In this document: piece by piece, positions 8,305 through 16,194 of the stretch
Position numbering within the stretch: the stretch's first letter is position 1
Layout of the letters: every line of letters starts with the position of its first letter
NCBI GenBank assembly: GCA_003149935.1
Contig: QAMH01000009.1
Coordinates: 1 to 64,000 of the forward strand
DNA from: Coriobacteriia bacterium
Lineage (GTDB): Bacteria > Actinomycetota > Coriobacteriia > Coriobacteriales > QAMH01
DNA: 64,000 nt
Direction of reading: 5' to 3'
Program-made: the position numbers and the translations under genes
The notes under the pieces: generated by a model
Databases searched by the model: none
The model's input: the letters and a program-made list of their open reading frames with translations, nothing else
Told to the model about the DNA's origin: nothing

Positions 8305-8670
8305 TTATGCAGCAGCCTTCTGGGCAATCTTGCACAGCTCGGCGAAACCCTGCGGGTCATTGACGGCCATATCGGCAAGCACCTTGCGGTCGAGCTCGAT
8401 GCCAGCCGTCTTGAGGCCATGCATGAAGACCGAATAGGACAGGCCGTTGATGCGAGCAGCCGCGTTGATGCGGGTGATCCAGAGACGGCGAATCTCGCGC
8501 TTCTTGTTGCGACGGTCGCGATAGGCATACTGCAGCGAATGCTGGACCTGCTCTTTAGCCGCACGATACTGACGGGACTTAGCACCGTAGTAACCCTTTG
8601 CGCGTTTGAATACGGTACGACGCTTCTTCTTGGCGTTAACTGCGCGCTTGACACGTGCCATGTTTATCAA
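8305..8670 (-). CDS. rplT: 50S ribosomal protein L20
   Basis: The 121-residue basic protein has the L20 signature (MARVKRAVNAKKKRRTVFKRAKGYYG, LWITRINAAARINGLSY). L20 binds 23S rRNA early in 50S assembly and in many bacteria represses its own operon. Translation probably starts at the second Met (8664, MARVKRAV). It is the third gene of infC-rpmI-rplT. A terminator lies at 8205-8230. Confidence 0.97.
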   Translation of the reverse strand: MINMARVKRAVNAKKKRRTVFKRAKGYYGAKSRQYRAAKEQVQHSLQYAYRDRRNKKREIRRLWITRINAAARINGLSYSVFMHGLKTAGIELDRKVLADMAVNDPQGFAELCKIAQKAAA

Positions 8671-8709
8671 CTCCTACTAACAACTGAAACGGATACGGGC
8701 TTGCGCGCT

Positions 8710-8907
8710 TTACGCCTTGCCCAGATTCTTCTTGACGACCTTCACATCGGCCTCGGCGACGACCGTCTCGTGACGGAAGTTACGCTTACGCTTCTGGGAC
8801 TTCTTGGTCATGATGTGGCTCTTGAAAGCCTTGCCGCGCATGATCTTGCCCGACCCCGTGGTGCGGAAGCGCTTGGCAGTGCCCTTGTGGGTCTTCATCT
8901 TAGGCAT
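8710..8907 (-). CDS. rpmI: 50S ribosomal protein L35
   Basis: The 65-residue product begins MPKMKTHKGTAKRFRTTGSGKI, the standard L35 N terminus, and is full length. It lies between infC (4 bp upstream) and rplT, the conserved order for this operon. Confidence 0.97.
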   Translation of the reverse strand: MPKMKTHKGTAKRFRTTGSGKIMRGKAFKSHIMTKKSQKRKRNFRHETVVAEADVKVVKKNLGKA

Positions 8908-8911
8908 GGTG

Positions 8912-9466
8912 CTACTCCTTGTCTTCGTTTTCCTTGCCGGAATTCTTGCGTGCGTCCTTGGGAAGCGGCGCCACCATCATGTGCATGTTGCGCCCTTCCA
9001 TCTTTGGCTGCTGTTCTACGACGGCGAGGTCCTTGAGGTCGTCGGCAAGCCTCTCGAGAATGGTCAGCCCCTGCTCGGGGTGGGCCATCTCGCGACCGCG
9101 GAACATGATGGTGATCTTGACCTTGTTGCCCTTGCCGAGGAAGCGAAGCACGTGACCCTTCTTGGTCTCGTAGTCGCCCGTATCGATCTTGGGGCGGAAC
9201 TTCATCTCCTTGACCTCGATCTTGGTCTGGTTCTTGCGCGCCTTCTTGGCCTTGACCGCCTGCTCGTACTTGTACTTGCCGTAATCCATAACGCGGCAAA
9301 CGGGCGGATCGGCATTGGGAGCGACCTCTACCAGATCGAGACCCTGGTCTTCGGCAAAGCGTTGTGCCGCATCGTTGGCCATCTCGTACTTGGTGCCATC
9401 GACACCGATGACGAGGAGCTGCGGCGCATGAATCTCACCGTTGATCCGTGTGTCCTGAGCTGCTAT
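8912..9466 (-). CDS. infC: Translation initiation factor IF-3, probable AUA start
   Basis: IF-3 keeps the 30S subunit free and checks start-codon and tRNA choice. The product shows the N-domain (DTRINGEIHAPQ, APNADPPVCRVMDYGKYKYEQ), the Lys-rich linker (KAKKARKNQTK) and the C-domain (KPKIDTGDYETKKGHVLRFL type, PKMEGRNMHMM). A perfect AGGAGG lies at 9476-9481. The only canonical start near it, GTG at 9475, directly abuts this site and so cannot be used efficiently. An ATA at 9464-9466 is eight bases from it and gives MAAQDTRINGEI, the usual IF-3 N-terminal length (184 aa). Rare AUU/AUA starts are known for infC and let IF-3 repress its own mRNA. The assignment of AUA is inference. An attenuator lies just upstream. 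Confidence 0.9.
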   Translation of the reverse strand: MAAQDTRINGEIHAPQLLVIGVDGTKYEMANDAAQRFAEDQGLDLVEVAPNADPPVCRVMDYGKYKYEQAVKAKKARKNQTKIEVKEMKFRPKIDTGDYETKKGHVLRFLGKGNKVKITIMFRGREMAHPEQGLTILERLADDLKDLAVVEQQPKMEGRNMHMMVAPLPKDARKNSGKENEDKE

Positions 9467-9482
9467 GACAAACACCTCCTAA

Positions 9483-9516
9483 TAAAAAACCTGCCGAGCT
9501 GCATTCAGCCGACAGG
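9483..9516 (-). promoter_or_regulatory. Leader attenuator of the infC operon
   Basis: On the minus strand CCTGTCGGCTG and CAGCTCGGCAGG form a stem with an AATG loop, directly followed by TTTTTTATT and then the infC ribosome binding site two bases later. A Rho-independent terminator inside the leader fits the L20-/IF-3-operon attenuation seen in Gram-positive bacteria. No alternative antiterminator stem was worked out. Confidence 0.75.
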
Positions 9517-9628
9517 CACACACAAAGACCCCCGAAGAGCGAATTGTAAGTGACCAGACAACTGAGCGCTTGCTCGTCGAAAGGTGGAAGGTAGCTTGCG
9601 CACCTTCACTTCGTAGATACGGACGCAT

Positions 9629-9657
9629 AGTTTACACGTGCCCACGGGCACATGCAA
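9629..9657 (-). promoter_or_regulatory. Promoter of infC-rpmI-rplT
   Basis: TTGCAT (-35), a 17-bp spacer and TAAACT (-10) lie about 150 bp before infC on the minus strand. The spacer itself is the inverted repeat GTGCCCGTGGGCAC, a possible operator. Confidence 0.6.
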
Positions 9658-9666
9658 GAAGTATTT

Positions 9667-10797
9667 CTAGCGTAGGTCGACGCTCAGCGTGCGGATGACG
9701 CTGTTATCACCCACCGTAACGCCAGCCGTGTGATCGTACGTCTCGGTCACCTTCCAGGTGCCGGGAACGCCCTCGATGTTGGTGGGGCCGGTGAACTCGG
9801 CCACCTCCTGGGCGCTCGTGTCGCGCGAGAGCACCGCCTGGGGGTTTTCGACGATAGTGAGCTGTGCGGACTCGACGGCGGCAGGATCAAGGCCGATGCC
9901 CGCGAGAATCGAGGAGGCGACCACCTTGGAGGCGATGAGCTCGTCGAACTTCGCATCGGCGACGCCAAAGGCATCGAGGTCGAATGATGCGAAGATGTAA
10001 TCGATGTCGCCCGCCGCATTGAGACCGAAGGTGATGCTCGCAAGCGTCTCGCCGTTGGGGCCGACAAGCCATCCATTGCGCGTCCTCACGACATTGGGCA
10101 GCGTCGCATCCGAGGCAGCCGTCGCCTCGGCATCGAGAGCAATCGAGTTGCCGCTTGCCTCGACAGCGGCCTCGGGCGTCATGCCGAAGTAGGTGATGAG
10201 ATCGGGGATACGCGCAGCATCGATTGCCTGGAATTGCGCGGCGTTTGTACCCGCCGTCGAGGTTTGCAGAACATCGGAGTCCGGCTGCTTAACGCCCGGC
10301 GGTGTGCTGTTGCGCCAGATGAACAGGCCGATGACGGCGATAAGGACAAGCAGGATGATGATGAAGAAGACGAGCAGGTTGCGCAGACGGCGTCTGCTAC
10401 GCATCGCGCGTTCGGCAGAAAACTCGTCATCGTCCTCGACATATTCGACCGTTTCCTGCTCGGTAATGTTGATGGACTCGGAAAGCTCGTCAAGATCGGC
10501 GCTCTCAGTGAGACGGTCCCCCTTGCTGCGAGCCGCGACCACGTCGTCTACGTTGACGACGGCATCGGAAGACATATCCCCCGGATCGAAGTCATCGGCA
10601 TCGGCGGCAGCTGCAGCGCTTATGCCATAGAGGCTATCGGACTTGATGTCATCGAGCATGGACTCGGCGGCCTCGCCGAAATCCACCGTGATCTCTCCCT
10701 GCGGAGTTTCCTCGGCAGGGCGACCGTCGTTAAAGTCCTCCTCCGCGAAGAGGTGGACCTCGACCTCGTTTTGCTCGTCGTTCTCGCGCTTATCCAT
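9667..10797 (-). CDS. Single-pass membrane protein with acidic cytoplasmic N terminus
   Basis: The 376-residue product has a very acidic, low-complexity N-terminal half (residues 1-130, many D/E) and a basic stop (RAMRSRRRLR). One membrane segment (about residues 143-165, LLVFFIIILLVLIAVIGLFIW) is followed by an exported C-terminal domain of about 210 residues with no cysteines or motifs I recognise (FQAIDAARIPDLITYFGMT, WLVGPNGETLAS). I cannot assign a family. It is the last of three co-directional genes: glycosyltransferase, small tail-anchored protein, then this. The linkage suggests a role in envelope polysaccharide synthesis or export, but that is only inference from context. Confidence 0.7.
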   Translation of the reverse strand: MDKRENDEQNEVEVHLFAEEDFNDGRPAEETPQGEITVDFGEAAESMLDDIKSDSLYGISAAAAADADDFDPGDMSSDAVVNVDDVVAARSKGDRLTESADLDELSESINITEQETVEYVEDDDEFSAERAMRSRRRLRNLLVFFIIILLVLIAVIGLFIWRNSTPPGVKQPDSDVLQTSTAGTNAAQFQAIDAARIPDLITYFGMTPEAAVEASGNSIALDAEATAASDATLPNVVRTRNGWLVGPNGETLASITFGLNAAGDIDYIFASFDLDAFGVADAKFDELIASKVVASSILAGIGLDPAAVESAQLTIVENPQAVLSRDTSAQEVAEFTGPTNIEGVPGTWKVTETYDHTAGVTVGDNSVIRTLSVDLR

Positions 10798-10805
10798 ATG
10801 CGTCC

Positions 10806-11081
10806 CTATACGAAGTGAACCCAGCTATTAACAATATACAGTATTGCGACAATTACGACGACGACTGCGACGACAATCAACGCCTTGTGTCCAGCTCCCA
10901 TGGGCGGCGTCGATGCCAGCCCGTGGAACTCCTCTTCCTGCTCGGCGCTCATGTCGCCTTGCTCGGAAACGGGCTGTTCTGGCACTGCAGCCTCAGGCTC
11001 TGGTGCGACGGTCTGCGTCACGGTTTGCCGTGCCTGCTGTGCGCGACGCTCGACGTCTTCGATATGGCTGAGCTTGCTCAT
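10806..11081 (-). CDS. Small tail-anchored membrane protein, 91 aa
   Basis: The product has a soluble N terminus (MSKLSHIEDVERRAQQARQ, then a V/P/E-rich stretch) and a C-terminal membrane segment (about residues 64-86, ALIVVAVVVVIVAILYIVN) that ends four residues before the stop, so it should be tail anchored. It lies 8 bp upstream of the acidic membrane protein and 28 bp after the glycosyltransferase, all on the minus strand. The function is unknown. The shared architecture of an acidic cytoplasmic part plus one membrane span suggests it works with its neighbour. Confidence 0.65.
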   Translation of the reverse strand: MSKLSHIEDVERRAQQARQTVTQTVAPEPEAAVPEQPVSEQGDMSAEQEEEFHGLASTPPMGAGHKALIVVAVVVVIVAILYIVNSWVHFV

Positions 11082-11109
11082 CGTGCCTCCTCGCCTCGCA
11101 AAGAGCCGA

Positions 11110-12585
11110 TTATCCCTTGCTCACGACGTCGGCAACCGAGCGCACGACATTATGCGTGATCGGCTTCCACTCGACCTTCTTGAAGACGGCAATGAGGGCG
11201 ATGGGGACGTAGGTGAGCATGAAGATCGGGAAGGTGAACAGATACTTGATCTTATCGGAATTCTTCGCGTGGATGTGATTCCACTCGGTGATCGTCGTAA
11301 GCGTGCCAAACACGAGCATGACGACCGCGAAGCTCAGGAAGCAGCCGGCAAGGGAGAGCACCGAGGTAACGATGGTCGCGCGTGCCTCGGCATAGGCGAG
11401 CACGGTCGAAACCTGGCTGATGTTGAAGGAGCTCAGCGGGTCGCCCTCGAAGACGGAGCCACTCATCATGCCCGTGGCCATCGAGAACCAATTGGGGTCG
11501 CTCGCCACGACACCAGCGCCCCCCGAGGTACTCGCGGCAACCGTTTGCACCGATGCCGCAATGCCTGCCATCTGCACGATGCCGGTGAGGCAGAAGACGA
11601 GGTTGACGGCGACGCCGGCCAAGGTGAGCAGCATGGCCGGCGCAATGGTCATGAACATGTCGTAGCAGGCGAAACGGCCCTGCTTGCCACGGAAAATGCC
11701 GTTGAAGAGGAAGGAGCCGTACTTGAGTAGCACCTGGTAGAAGCCCTTGGCCCAACGCATGCGCTGACGCCAGGAATCCTTCATCGTCGTGGGCTGCTCG
11801 TCGTAGACGTAGGCATCGGCGCAGTAGCCGATGCGGATGCCATGCGCGATGCAATCCGTCGAGAACTCGATGTCCTCGGTGAGCAGATGATGAATCCATC
11901 CGCCATTGGATTCGAGGATATCGGCGCTGATCATGAAGCCCGTGCCGCTAATGGCGCACGAGCTACCCATCATGTAGCGGGCATTGGAGAGGAACTTGGC
12001 CTCGCGCAAGAACCACAGGGCACTGCCAGCGGAGATCCAGTTGGAGTCGTAGTTCTTCGAGTTGCGATAGCAGGTGAGCACCTGGTAGCCGCGATTCACG
12101 CCGCGGTTCATCGCCGCGATGAATCCGGGATCGAGCACGTTGTCGGCATCGAAGACGAAGTAGGCGTCATAATCCGTACGCCCCGAACAATCGCCGTAGA
12201 GCACGCGGATGCGATTGAGCGCGAAGTCGAGCGCATGGCTCTTGCCGACGACCAGGCGGTCGTTGCGTACGAGCACCTCGGCGCCAGCCTCCTCGGCTAC
12301 CTGCGCCGTGTTGTCGGTGCAGTTGTCGGCAATGACGAAGATGTCGATGAGCTCTTCGGGGTAGTCCTGGTTCTTGATGCTGCGCACGAGCTCGCCGATA
12401 ACGGCCTCCTCGTTGCGACCAGCAATCATCACGGCAAACTTGTGCAGCGGCTCGTCTTGCACGGGCGTGATCTTGCGTCGATGGTCCTTTACCAAGACAA
12501 TGACGGCATAGACGGCCTGATACATGTAGCAAAGGCTGAATACGAAGAACAGAAACAGGTTAAAGGTGTTGACGAATGTCGCCAT
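11110..12585 (-). CDS. Membrane glycosyltransferase, family 2 (BcsA/HAS-like)
   Basis: A processive-type family 2 glycosyltransferase of 491 residues from ATG 12585. It has an N-terminal membrane span (NLFLFFVFSLCYMYQAVYAVIVLV), then the GT-A domain with VMIAGRNEEAVIGELV, VFDADNVLD (DxD), TEDIEFS, and QRMRWAKGF (the QxxRW motif of processive synthases). At least three membrane spans follow in the last 170 residues. I chose the ATG at 12585 because it starts just before the first span; the longer frame from 12684 adds residues unlike the family. Family members make extracellular polysaccharide from UDP-sugars; the sugar cannot be told here. It heads the three-gene cluster. Confidence 0.85.
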   Translation of the reverse strand: MATFVNTFNLFLFFVFSLCYMYQAVYAVIVLVKDHRRKITPVQDEPLHKFAVMIAGRNEEAVIGELVRSIKNQDYPEELIDIFVIADNCTDNTAQVAEEAGAEVLVRNDRLVVGKSHALDFALNRIRVLYGDCSGRTDYDAYFVFDADNVLDPGFIAAMNRGVNRGYQVLTCYRNSKNYDSNWISAGSALWFLREAKFLSNARYMMGSSCAISGTGFMISADILESNGGWIHHLLTEDIEFSTDCIAHGIRIGYCADAYVYDEQPTTMKDSWRQRMRWAKGFYQVLLKYGSFLFNGIFRGKQGRFACYDMFMTIAPAMLLTLAGVAVNLVFCLTGIVQMAGIAASVQTVAASTSGGAGVVASDPNWFSMATGMMSGSVFEGDPLSSFNISQVSTVLAYAEARATIVTSVLSLAGCFLSFAVVMLVFGTLTTITEWNHIHAKNSDKIKYLFTFPIFMLTYVPIALIAVFKKVEWKPITHNVVRSVADVVSKG

Positions 12586-12757
12586 ATTCCCGCTGCGGTA
12601 CCCCTCCAGGTATTGTCTGCAGATTCGTTGTTGCATTGTAATGCAAGCTGTTAGCAAGCGCCAATCGCTCCACAGTTTGTGCACGGGATGTTAAGGGAGC
12701 ATTCAGGTGAGCAAATTGTGAACTTTCTCTCGCACCCGAGTTGCGCTTCGCACTCGA

Positions 12758-13151
12758 GTTGCAGCTCGCACCGGCAAGCTGCAACGCTCCGACGGTCGCT
12801 TCCCGACAGCCCGCTTCGCGGTCTTTACGGCGCGCTCCCTTGAACCTCCGCTTTACAGCTTGCCGGTGCGCTCAGACAGTCCTCGCAAGACCGCATCGAG
12901 CTCAGCGCAACTCTGCCCGAGATGTCCGCAATTCGCTCGCCTTCATTTTTGTAAGTTGTAGCTCGCATTGGCAAGCTGCATCGCTCCGACGGTCGCTTCC
13001 CGACAGCCCGCTTCGCGGTCTTTACGGCGCGCTCCCTTGGACCTCCGCTTTGCAGCTTGCCAGCGCGCTCAGATAGTTCCCTTAGAGCCATATCGAGCTC
13101 AGCGCGGCTATGCTCGAGATGTCCGCATTTGCTCACCTTCATTTTTGTGAA
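12758..13151. repeat. 197-bp tandem duplication (two copies) after rsmA
   Basis: Copy 1 starts at 12758 and copy 2 at 12955, both with GTTG.AGCTCGCA..GGCAAGCTGCA. They share a nearly invariant core (CGCTCCGACGGTCGCTTCC...CTTTACGGCGCGCTCCCTTG) and end in CTTCATTTTTGT. Within each copy GCAAGCTGC and CAGCTTGCC form inverted arms about 85 bp apart. Copy 2 overlaps the rsmA stop codon. It fills the roughly 450-bp gap between the glycosyltransferase and rsmA. A 105-codon minus-strand frame through it is probably not a gene. Confidence 0.8.
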
Positions 13152-14032
13152 TTATGTTCTAAGAACGCGTGGGCCATTTGCAAATAGACATCGGGCGCGA
13201 GGGTTTCGCCACGCACCGTGGGGGCGATGTCGCATTCGGCGAGCAGACGGTCGACGACATCCTTGGGATAGCGGCTGCTCATGGAGTTGCGGATGGTCTT
13301 GCGTCGCTGGGCGAAGGCCGCATCGGCCAGAGTGCTCGCAACTTCGAGTAGCTCGGGGGCCGGTGCATCCTCATTGCGCTCGATGCGAATGACGGCACTC
13401 TCGACGTGCGGCGCGGGCATGAAGCAACCTGGGGGCACCTGGAAGCGATCGGTTACGTGCGCACGCAGGCGCAGCTTGACCGTGTAGGCGCCATAGTTCT
13501 TGGTGCCCACCTCGGCGCACATGCGATCGGCGACCTCGCTTTGCACCATGACCGTCATGGCATCGAGAAACTCGAAGCGCTCGAGCCAATCGAGCACCAC
13601 CGTGGCGGCAATACCGTAGGGCAGGTTGGAGACGAGTTGGTGCGGTAAGGGCGCATCAAGGGCCGTGGCGGCTAGCTCGACCTCGTCACGCGTCAGCTTC
13701 AATGCGTCCTTCTCGATAAGGACAAGACGATGGGAAAGGTCGGCGGTCGTCTGCGCGAGCACATCGAGAAGATCACGGTCTCGTTCGACAGCGATGAGCT
13801 TGGCCCGTTCGAGCAGTGCGATGGTGAGCGTGCCGATACCCGGTCCAATCTCGAGCAGCGTGGGCAGTTCTTCGTCCGGCTGCGGGTCATCGAGATGCGC
13901 GAGGTGCAGGATATTGCCGATGACGTTATCATCCACCAGAAAGTTCTGGCCAAGCGCATGCTTGGCGCTCAGGCCGAACTCCTGCAAAACGCCCCTGGTC
14001 GCCCGGGGATTCGCCAGCGACGAGTACGACAT
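13139..14032 (-). CDS. rsmA: 16S rRNA dimethyladenosine transferase RsmA (KsgA)
   Basis: It dimethylates A1518 and A1519 of 16S rRNA using SAM. Visible motifs are ALGQNFLVDDNVIGNI (N terminus), LLEIGPGIGTLTIALLE (SAM motif I), VERDRDLLDVL, and NLPYGIAATVVLDWL (catalytic NLPY). At 297 residues it is full length. It starts within the end of the flavoprotein gene (shared base 14032) and closes the metG-tatD-flavoprotein-rsmA operon. The last six codons lie inside the 197-bp tandem repeat, so the repeat supplies the stop codon region. Confidence 0.95.
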   Translation of the reverse strand: MSYSSLANPRATRGVLQEFGLSAKHALGQNFLVDDNVIGNILHLAHLDDPQPDEELPTLLEIGPGIGTLTIALLERAKLIAVERDRDLLDVLAQTTADLSHRLVLIEKDALKLTRDEVELAATALDAPLPHQLVSNLPYGIAATVVLDWLERFEFLDAMTVMVQSEVADRMCAEVGTKNYGAYTVKLRLRAHVTDRFQVPPGCFMPAPHVESAVIRIERNEDAPAPELLEVASTLADAAFAQRRKTIRNSMSSRYPKDVVDRLLAECDIAPTVRGETLAPDVYLQMAHAFLEHNSQK

Positions 14033-15117
14033 CAGCGACTCCTCGGTACGTCGGCCCGCACGGCACCGGCCACCTGGACGGCATAGGACAAGTCAAAGGC
14101 GTCGCCGATAAGGCGATGGATACGCTGGGGTTCGATACGCAAATCGGCGCAGTTGAGGGCCGAGGTGCATATGGTTTCGAGGGGCTCGGTGCCAAAGGGG
14201 TCTCCGCCATCGCCGATGACGACGAGGTGGGCCGGCCGCTTGCGCGGAATCCAATTCCTGAGCACGTACTTGCGCGCCCAGTACATCTGGCAACGGTCAA
14301 GGGCGGCCTTGAGCCAACCGGAAGGTCCCGCAAAGTAGACAGGCGCAATGACGACGAGCGCCGCGCAGGAGTTCATGTGCCGCGAAAGCACGTTCCACGA
14401 ATCGCCCTTGATACAACACTCACCGGTCTGGCTGCACACGCCACAACCCGTGCAAGCGGCAATCGGATACTTCGAAATCTCGAACAGCGTGACGGCAAAA
14501 CCTGATAGGCGCAGATATTCCCTGAGCTTGCGACCGAAGAGGGCCGACTTACCATCGCGATGCGGAGAGCCCACGAGAATGAGCACCTCGGGCGGCCTGG
14601 AGGCGTCGTCGGGCTCTGAGTCGGGTTCGGGCTCTGAGTCGGGGCGAACGGGGACGCCCTCGGTATCTACGCCGGTGCTGCCCGCATCAGAGGTATGCAC
14701 GACAGGTTCGTCGTTGAGCTGGGTAAGGGGCTTCGCGTTGACCTGATTCAGGAAGCTCTGGGGTGACTCTCCGAAGAGCTCCTCGAAGCTTTCCTCGTCC
14801 AGGGCACCTTCAGGAGGCGTTTCGTCATCATCAACGTTTCCGGTGCCGGTGACATCTCCGGCAAGCGAAACCGATATGCCACCATCGACGTTATATGTGG
14901 ATCGGGCCGTGTCCTCGGTGGCGAGATTTCTCGACTCCGCTTCGCTTCGCTCGAAATGACAGTGGGGCGCTTCGCTGCGGTCGGAATGGGAATCAGATGC
15001 TTCGCTGCGGTCGGAATGAGAATCGGGGGCGTCCCCCGATTCACCCGGTTTGGGGGCACTCAGCTTCTCGAGGTCCTTCTCGGTTGGGAGCTTCTGTCGA
15101 CGCGACTTCTTTGCCAT
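14032..15117 (-). CDS. NAD(P)H:FMN reductase-like flavoprotein with long variable N terminus
   Basis: The last about 190 residues form a flavodoxin-like NADPH-dependent FMN reductase domain: VLILVGSPHRDGKS (phosphate loop), TGCGVCSQTGECCIKGD (Cys-rich segment of iron-sulfur flavoproteins), VIAPVYFAGPSGWLKAALDR. The first 170 residues are a low-complexity tail with SDRSEASDSHSDRSEA and CHFERSEAESRNL, which is the translation of the dispersed repeat element at 14924-14961 plus degenerate partial copies. So a repeat element appears to have been captured in frame. The gene lies 9 bp after tatD and overlaps rsmA. Its substrate is unknown. Confidence 0.8.
   Translation of the reverse strand: MAKKSRRQKLPTEKDLEKLSAPKPGESGDAPDSHSDRSEASDSHSDRSEAPHCHFERSEAESRNLATEDTARSTYNVDGGISVSLAGDVTGTGNVDDDETPPEGALDEESFEELFGESPQSFLNQVNAKPLTQLNDEPVVHTSDAGSTGVDTEGVPVRPDSEPEPDSEPDDASRPPEVLILVGSPHRDGKSALFGRKLREYLRLSGFAVTLFEISKYPIAACTGCGVCSQTGECCIKGDSWNVLSRHMNSCAALVVIAPVYFAGPSGWLKAALDRCQMYWARKYVLRNWIPRKRPAHLVVIGDGGDPFGTEPLETICTSALNCADLRIEPQRIHRLIGDAFDLSYAVQVAGAVRADVPRSR
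14924..14961. repeat. Dispersed repeat copy inside a coding region
   Basis: GAGATTTCTCGACTCCGC..CTCGAAATGAC lies in the N-terminal coding part of the flavoprotein gene. Two degenerate half-copies (TTCGCTGCGGTCGGAATG) follow near 14970 and 15000. The frame stays open through all of them. Confidence 0.8.
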
Positions 15118-15126
15118 ACCCCCTCC

Positions 15127-16194
15127 TCAAGCACGCTTGGCATCGAGCAAATCGTGAGCGTTCTGGAAAACGCGCTCGGCGAACTGCGCCTCGGTGAGCC
15201 CCCGTTGCAGGACCGCGTAGTCTGGCATCGACGTCACCGGCGCCACGGCGCCCTTGTCGATGTCGCTTTGGCGCGGCTGCAGAAGCCCGAAGGCGCGCTC
15301 AGCCCCCGCATATCCAAAGCAATCGAGCAGCTCGCGCAAGGTGAAGACGGTCTGACTCGGCGTGCAGACCGTGCCGCGCAAGGGCTCGGGAGCCATGTAG
15401 GGAGCATCGGTTTCGGTAAGAAGACGGTCCAGTGGCACGTCGAGGGCAGCCGCACGCGTCTCCCAGCTCTTCTTGAAAGTGAGCGGCCCGCCAAAGGCAA
15501 CGTAGCAGCCGAGTTCGAGAAACGGGGCCAGCGTTTGGGCGTCAAGGTTGAAGCAGTGCACGATGCAGCCAGCTTTGGGGACGCCCGTCTCGTGCAAGAT
15601 GGCGAGCGCGTCATCATGGGCCTCGCGCAGATGCAGGCTTACTGGAAGCCCGTGCTCCTGTGCCGTTTGCAGTTGCGCGGCAAAGACCTCGCGCTGCACG
15701 TCACGCGGGCTGAAATCGTAATGGTAATCGAGCCCCACCTCGCCCAGGCAGCTCGTCTCGGGACGGGCAAGCAGGGCGGCGAGCTCGTCACGCGCATCAT
15801 CAAAGTACTTGGCGTTGTGCGGATGCACGCCACAGGCAAAGCGAACGCGTGGCATGACGGCCTGCGCCATCCCCCACTCCTCGAGCAATGCCGCGGCATC
15901 ATCAAACCACGAGCCGAGCCCGTCGTAGGTATCACGCGCCGTCCGTCGCGTCACGTCTCCGTCGTCGCCGTCAAGCTCGGGTCTTGTCGGGTCGGTCATG
16001 CAGCAGATGAAGTCGACGCCATGGGCCGCTGCCTGCGCAAGCGTGAGCCCCGGTTCGGGAAACATGCCCAGGTGACAATGCGTGTCGGCAACAAGCGTAC
16101 CGTACGGCAATTCGGGAGCAGACTTGACCTTGCCCTTCGAGTTGCGAAAGAGCGCGTCACGTTCGTCGAAGTGTTTGAAGTCGTTGTAGCCCAT
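15127..16194 (-). CDS. tatD: TatD-family metal-dependent hydrolase/DNase
   Basis: Amidohydrolase-fold nuclease, 355 residues. Metal-binding motifs are visible: DTHCHLGMFPEPG (about residue 34), GEVGLDYHYDFS (about residue 146), PVSLHLREAHDDALAIL and LLTETDAPYMAPEPLRG. It is about 90 residues longer than E. coli TatD; the extra sequence lies at the N terminus (FKHFDERDALFRNSKGKV) and as an insert near residues 60-100. It overlaps the metG stop by one base (TAATG), the common metG-tatD-rsmA order in Gram-positives. Confidence 0.92.
   Translation of the reverse strand: MGYNDFKHFDERDALFRNSKGKVKSAPELPYGTLVADTHCHLGMFPEPGLTLAQAAAHGVDFICCMTDPTRPELDGDDGDVTRRTARDTYDGLGSWFDDAAALLEEWGMAQAVMPRVRFACGVHPHNAKYFDDARDELAALLARPETSCLGEVGLDYHYDFSPRDVQREVFAAQLQTAQEHGLPVSLHLREAHDDALAILHETGVPKAGCIVHCFNLDAQTLAPFLELGCYVAFGGPLTFKKSWETRAAALDVPLDRLLTETDAPYMAPEPLRGTVCTPSQTVFTLRELLDCFGYAGAERAFGLLQPRQSDIDKGAVAPVTSMPDYAVLQRGLTEAQFAERVFQNAHDLLDAKRA

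Noticed and set aside
12825..13142. 105-codon minus-strand frame through the 197-bp tandem repeat
   Set aside because: The frame is read differently in the two repeat copies and begins inside the rsmA stop region; treated as a repeat, not a gene.
15001..15060. Extra hydrogenase or FeS gene suggested by Cys-rich residues in the flavoprotein
   Set aside because: The cysteines at TGCGVCSQTGECC are part of the iron-sulfur-flavoprotein-type segment of the same reading frame; no separate gene is needed.
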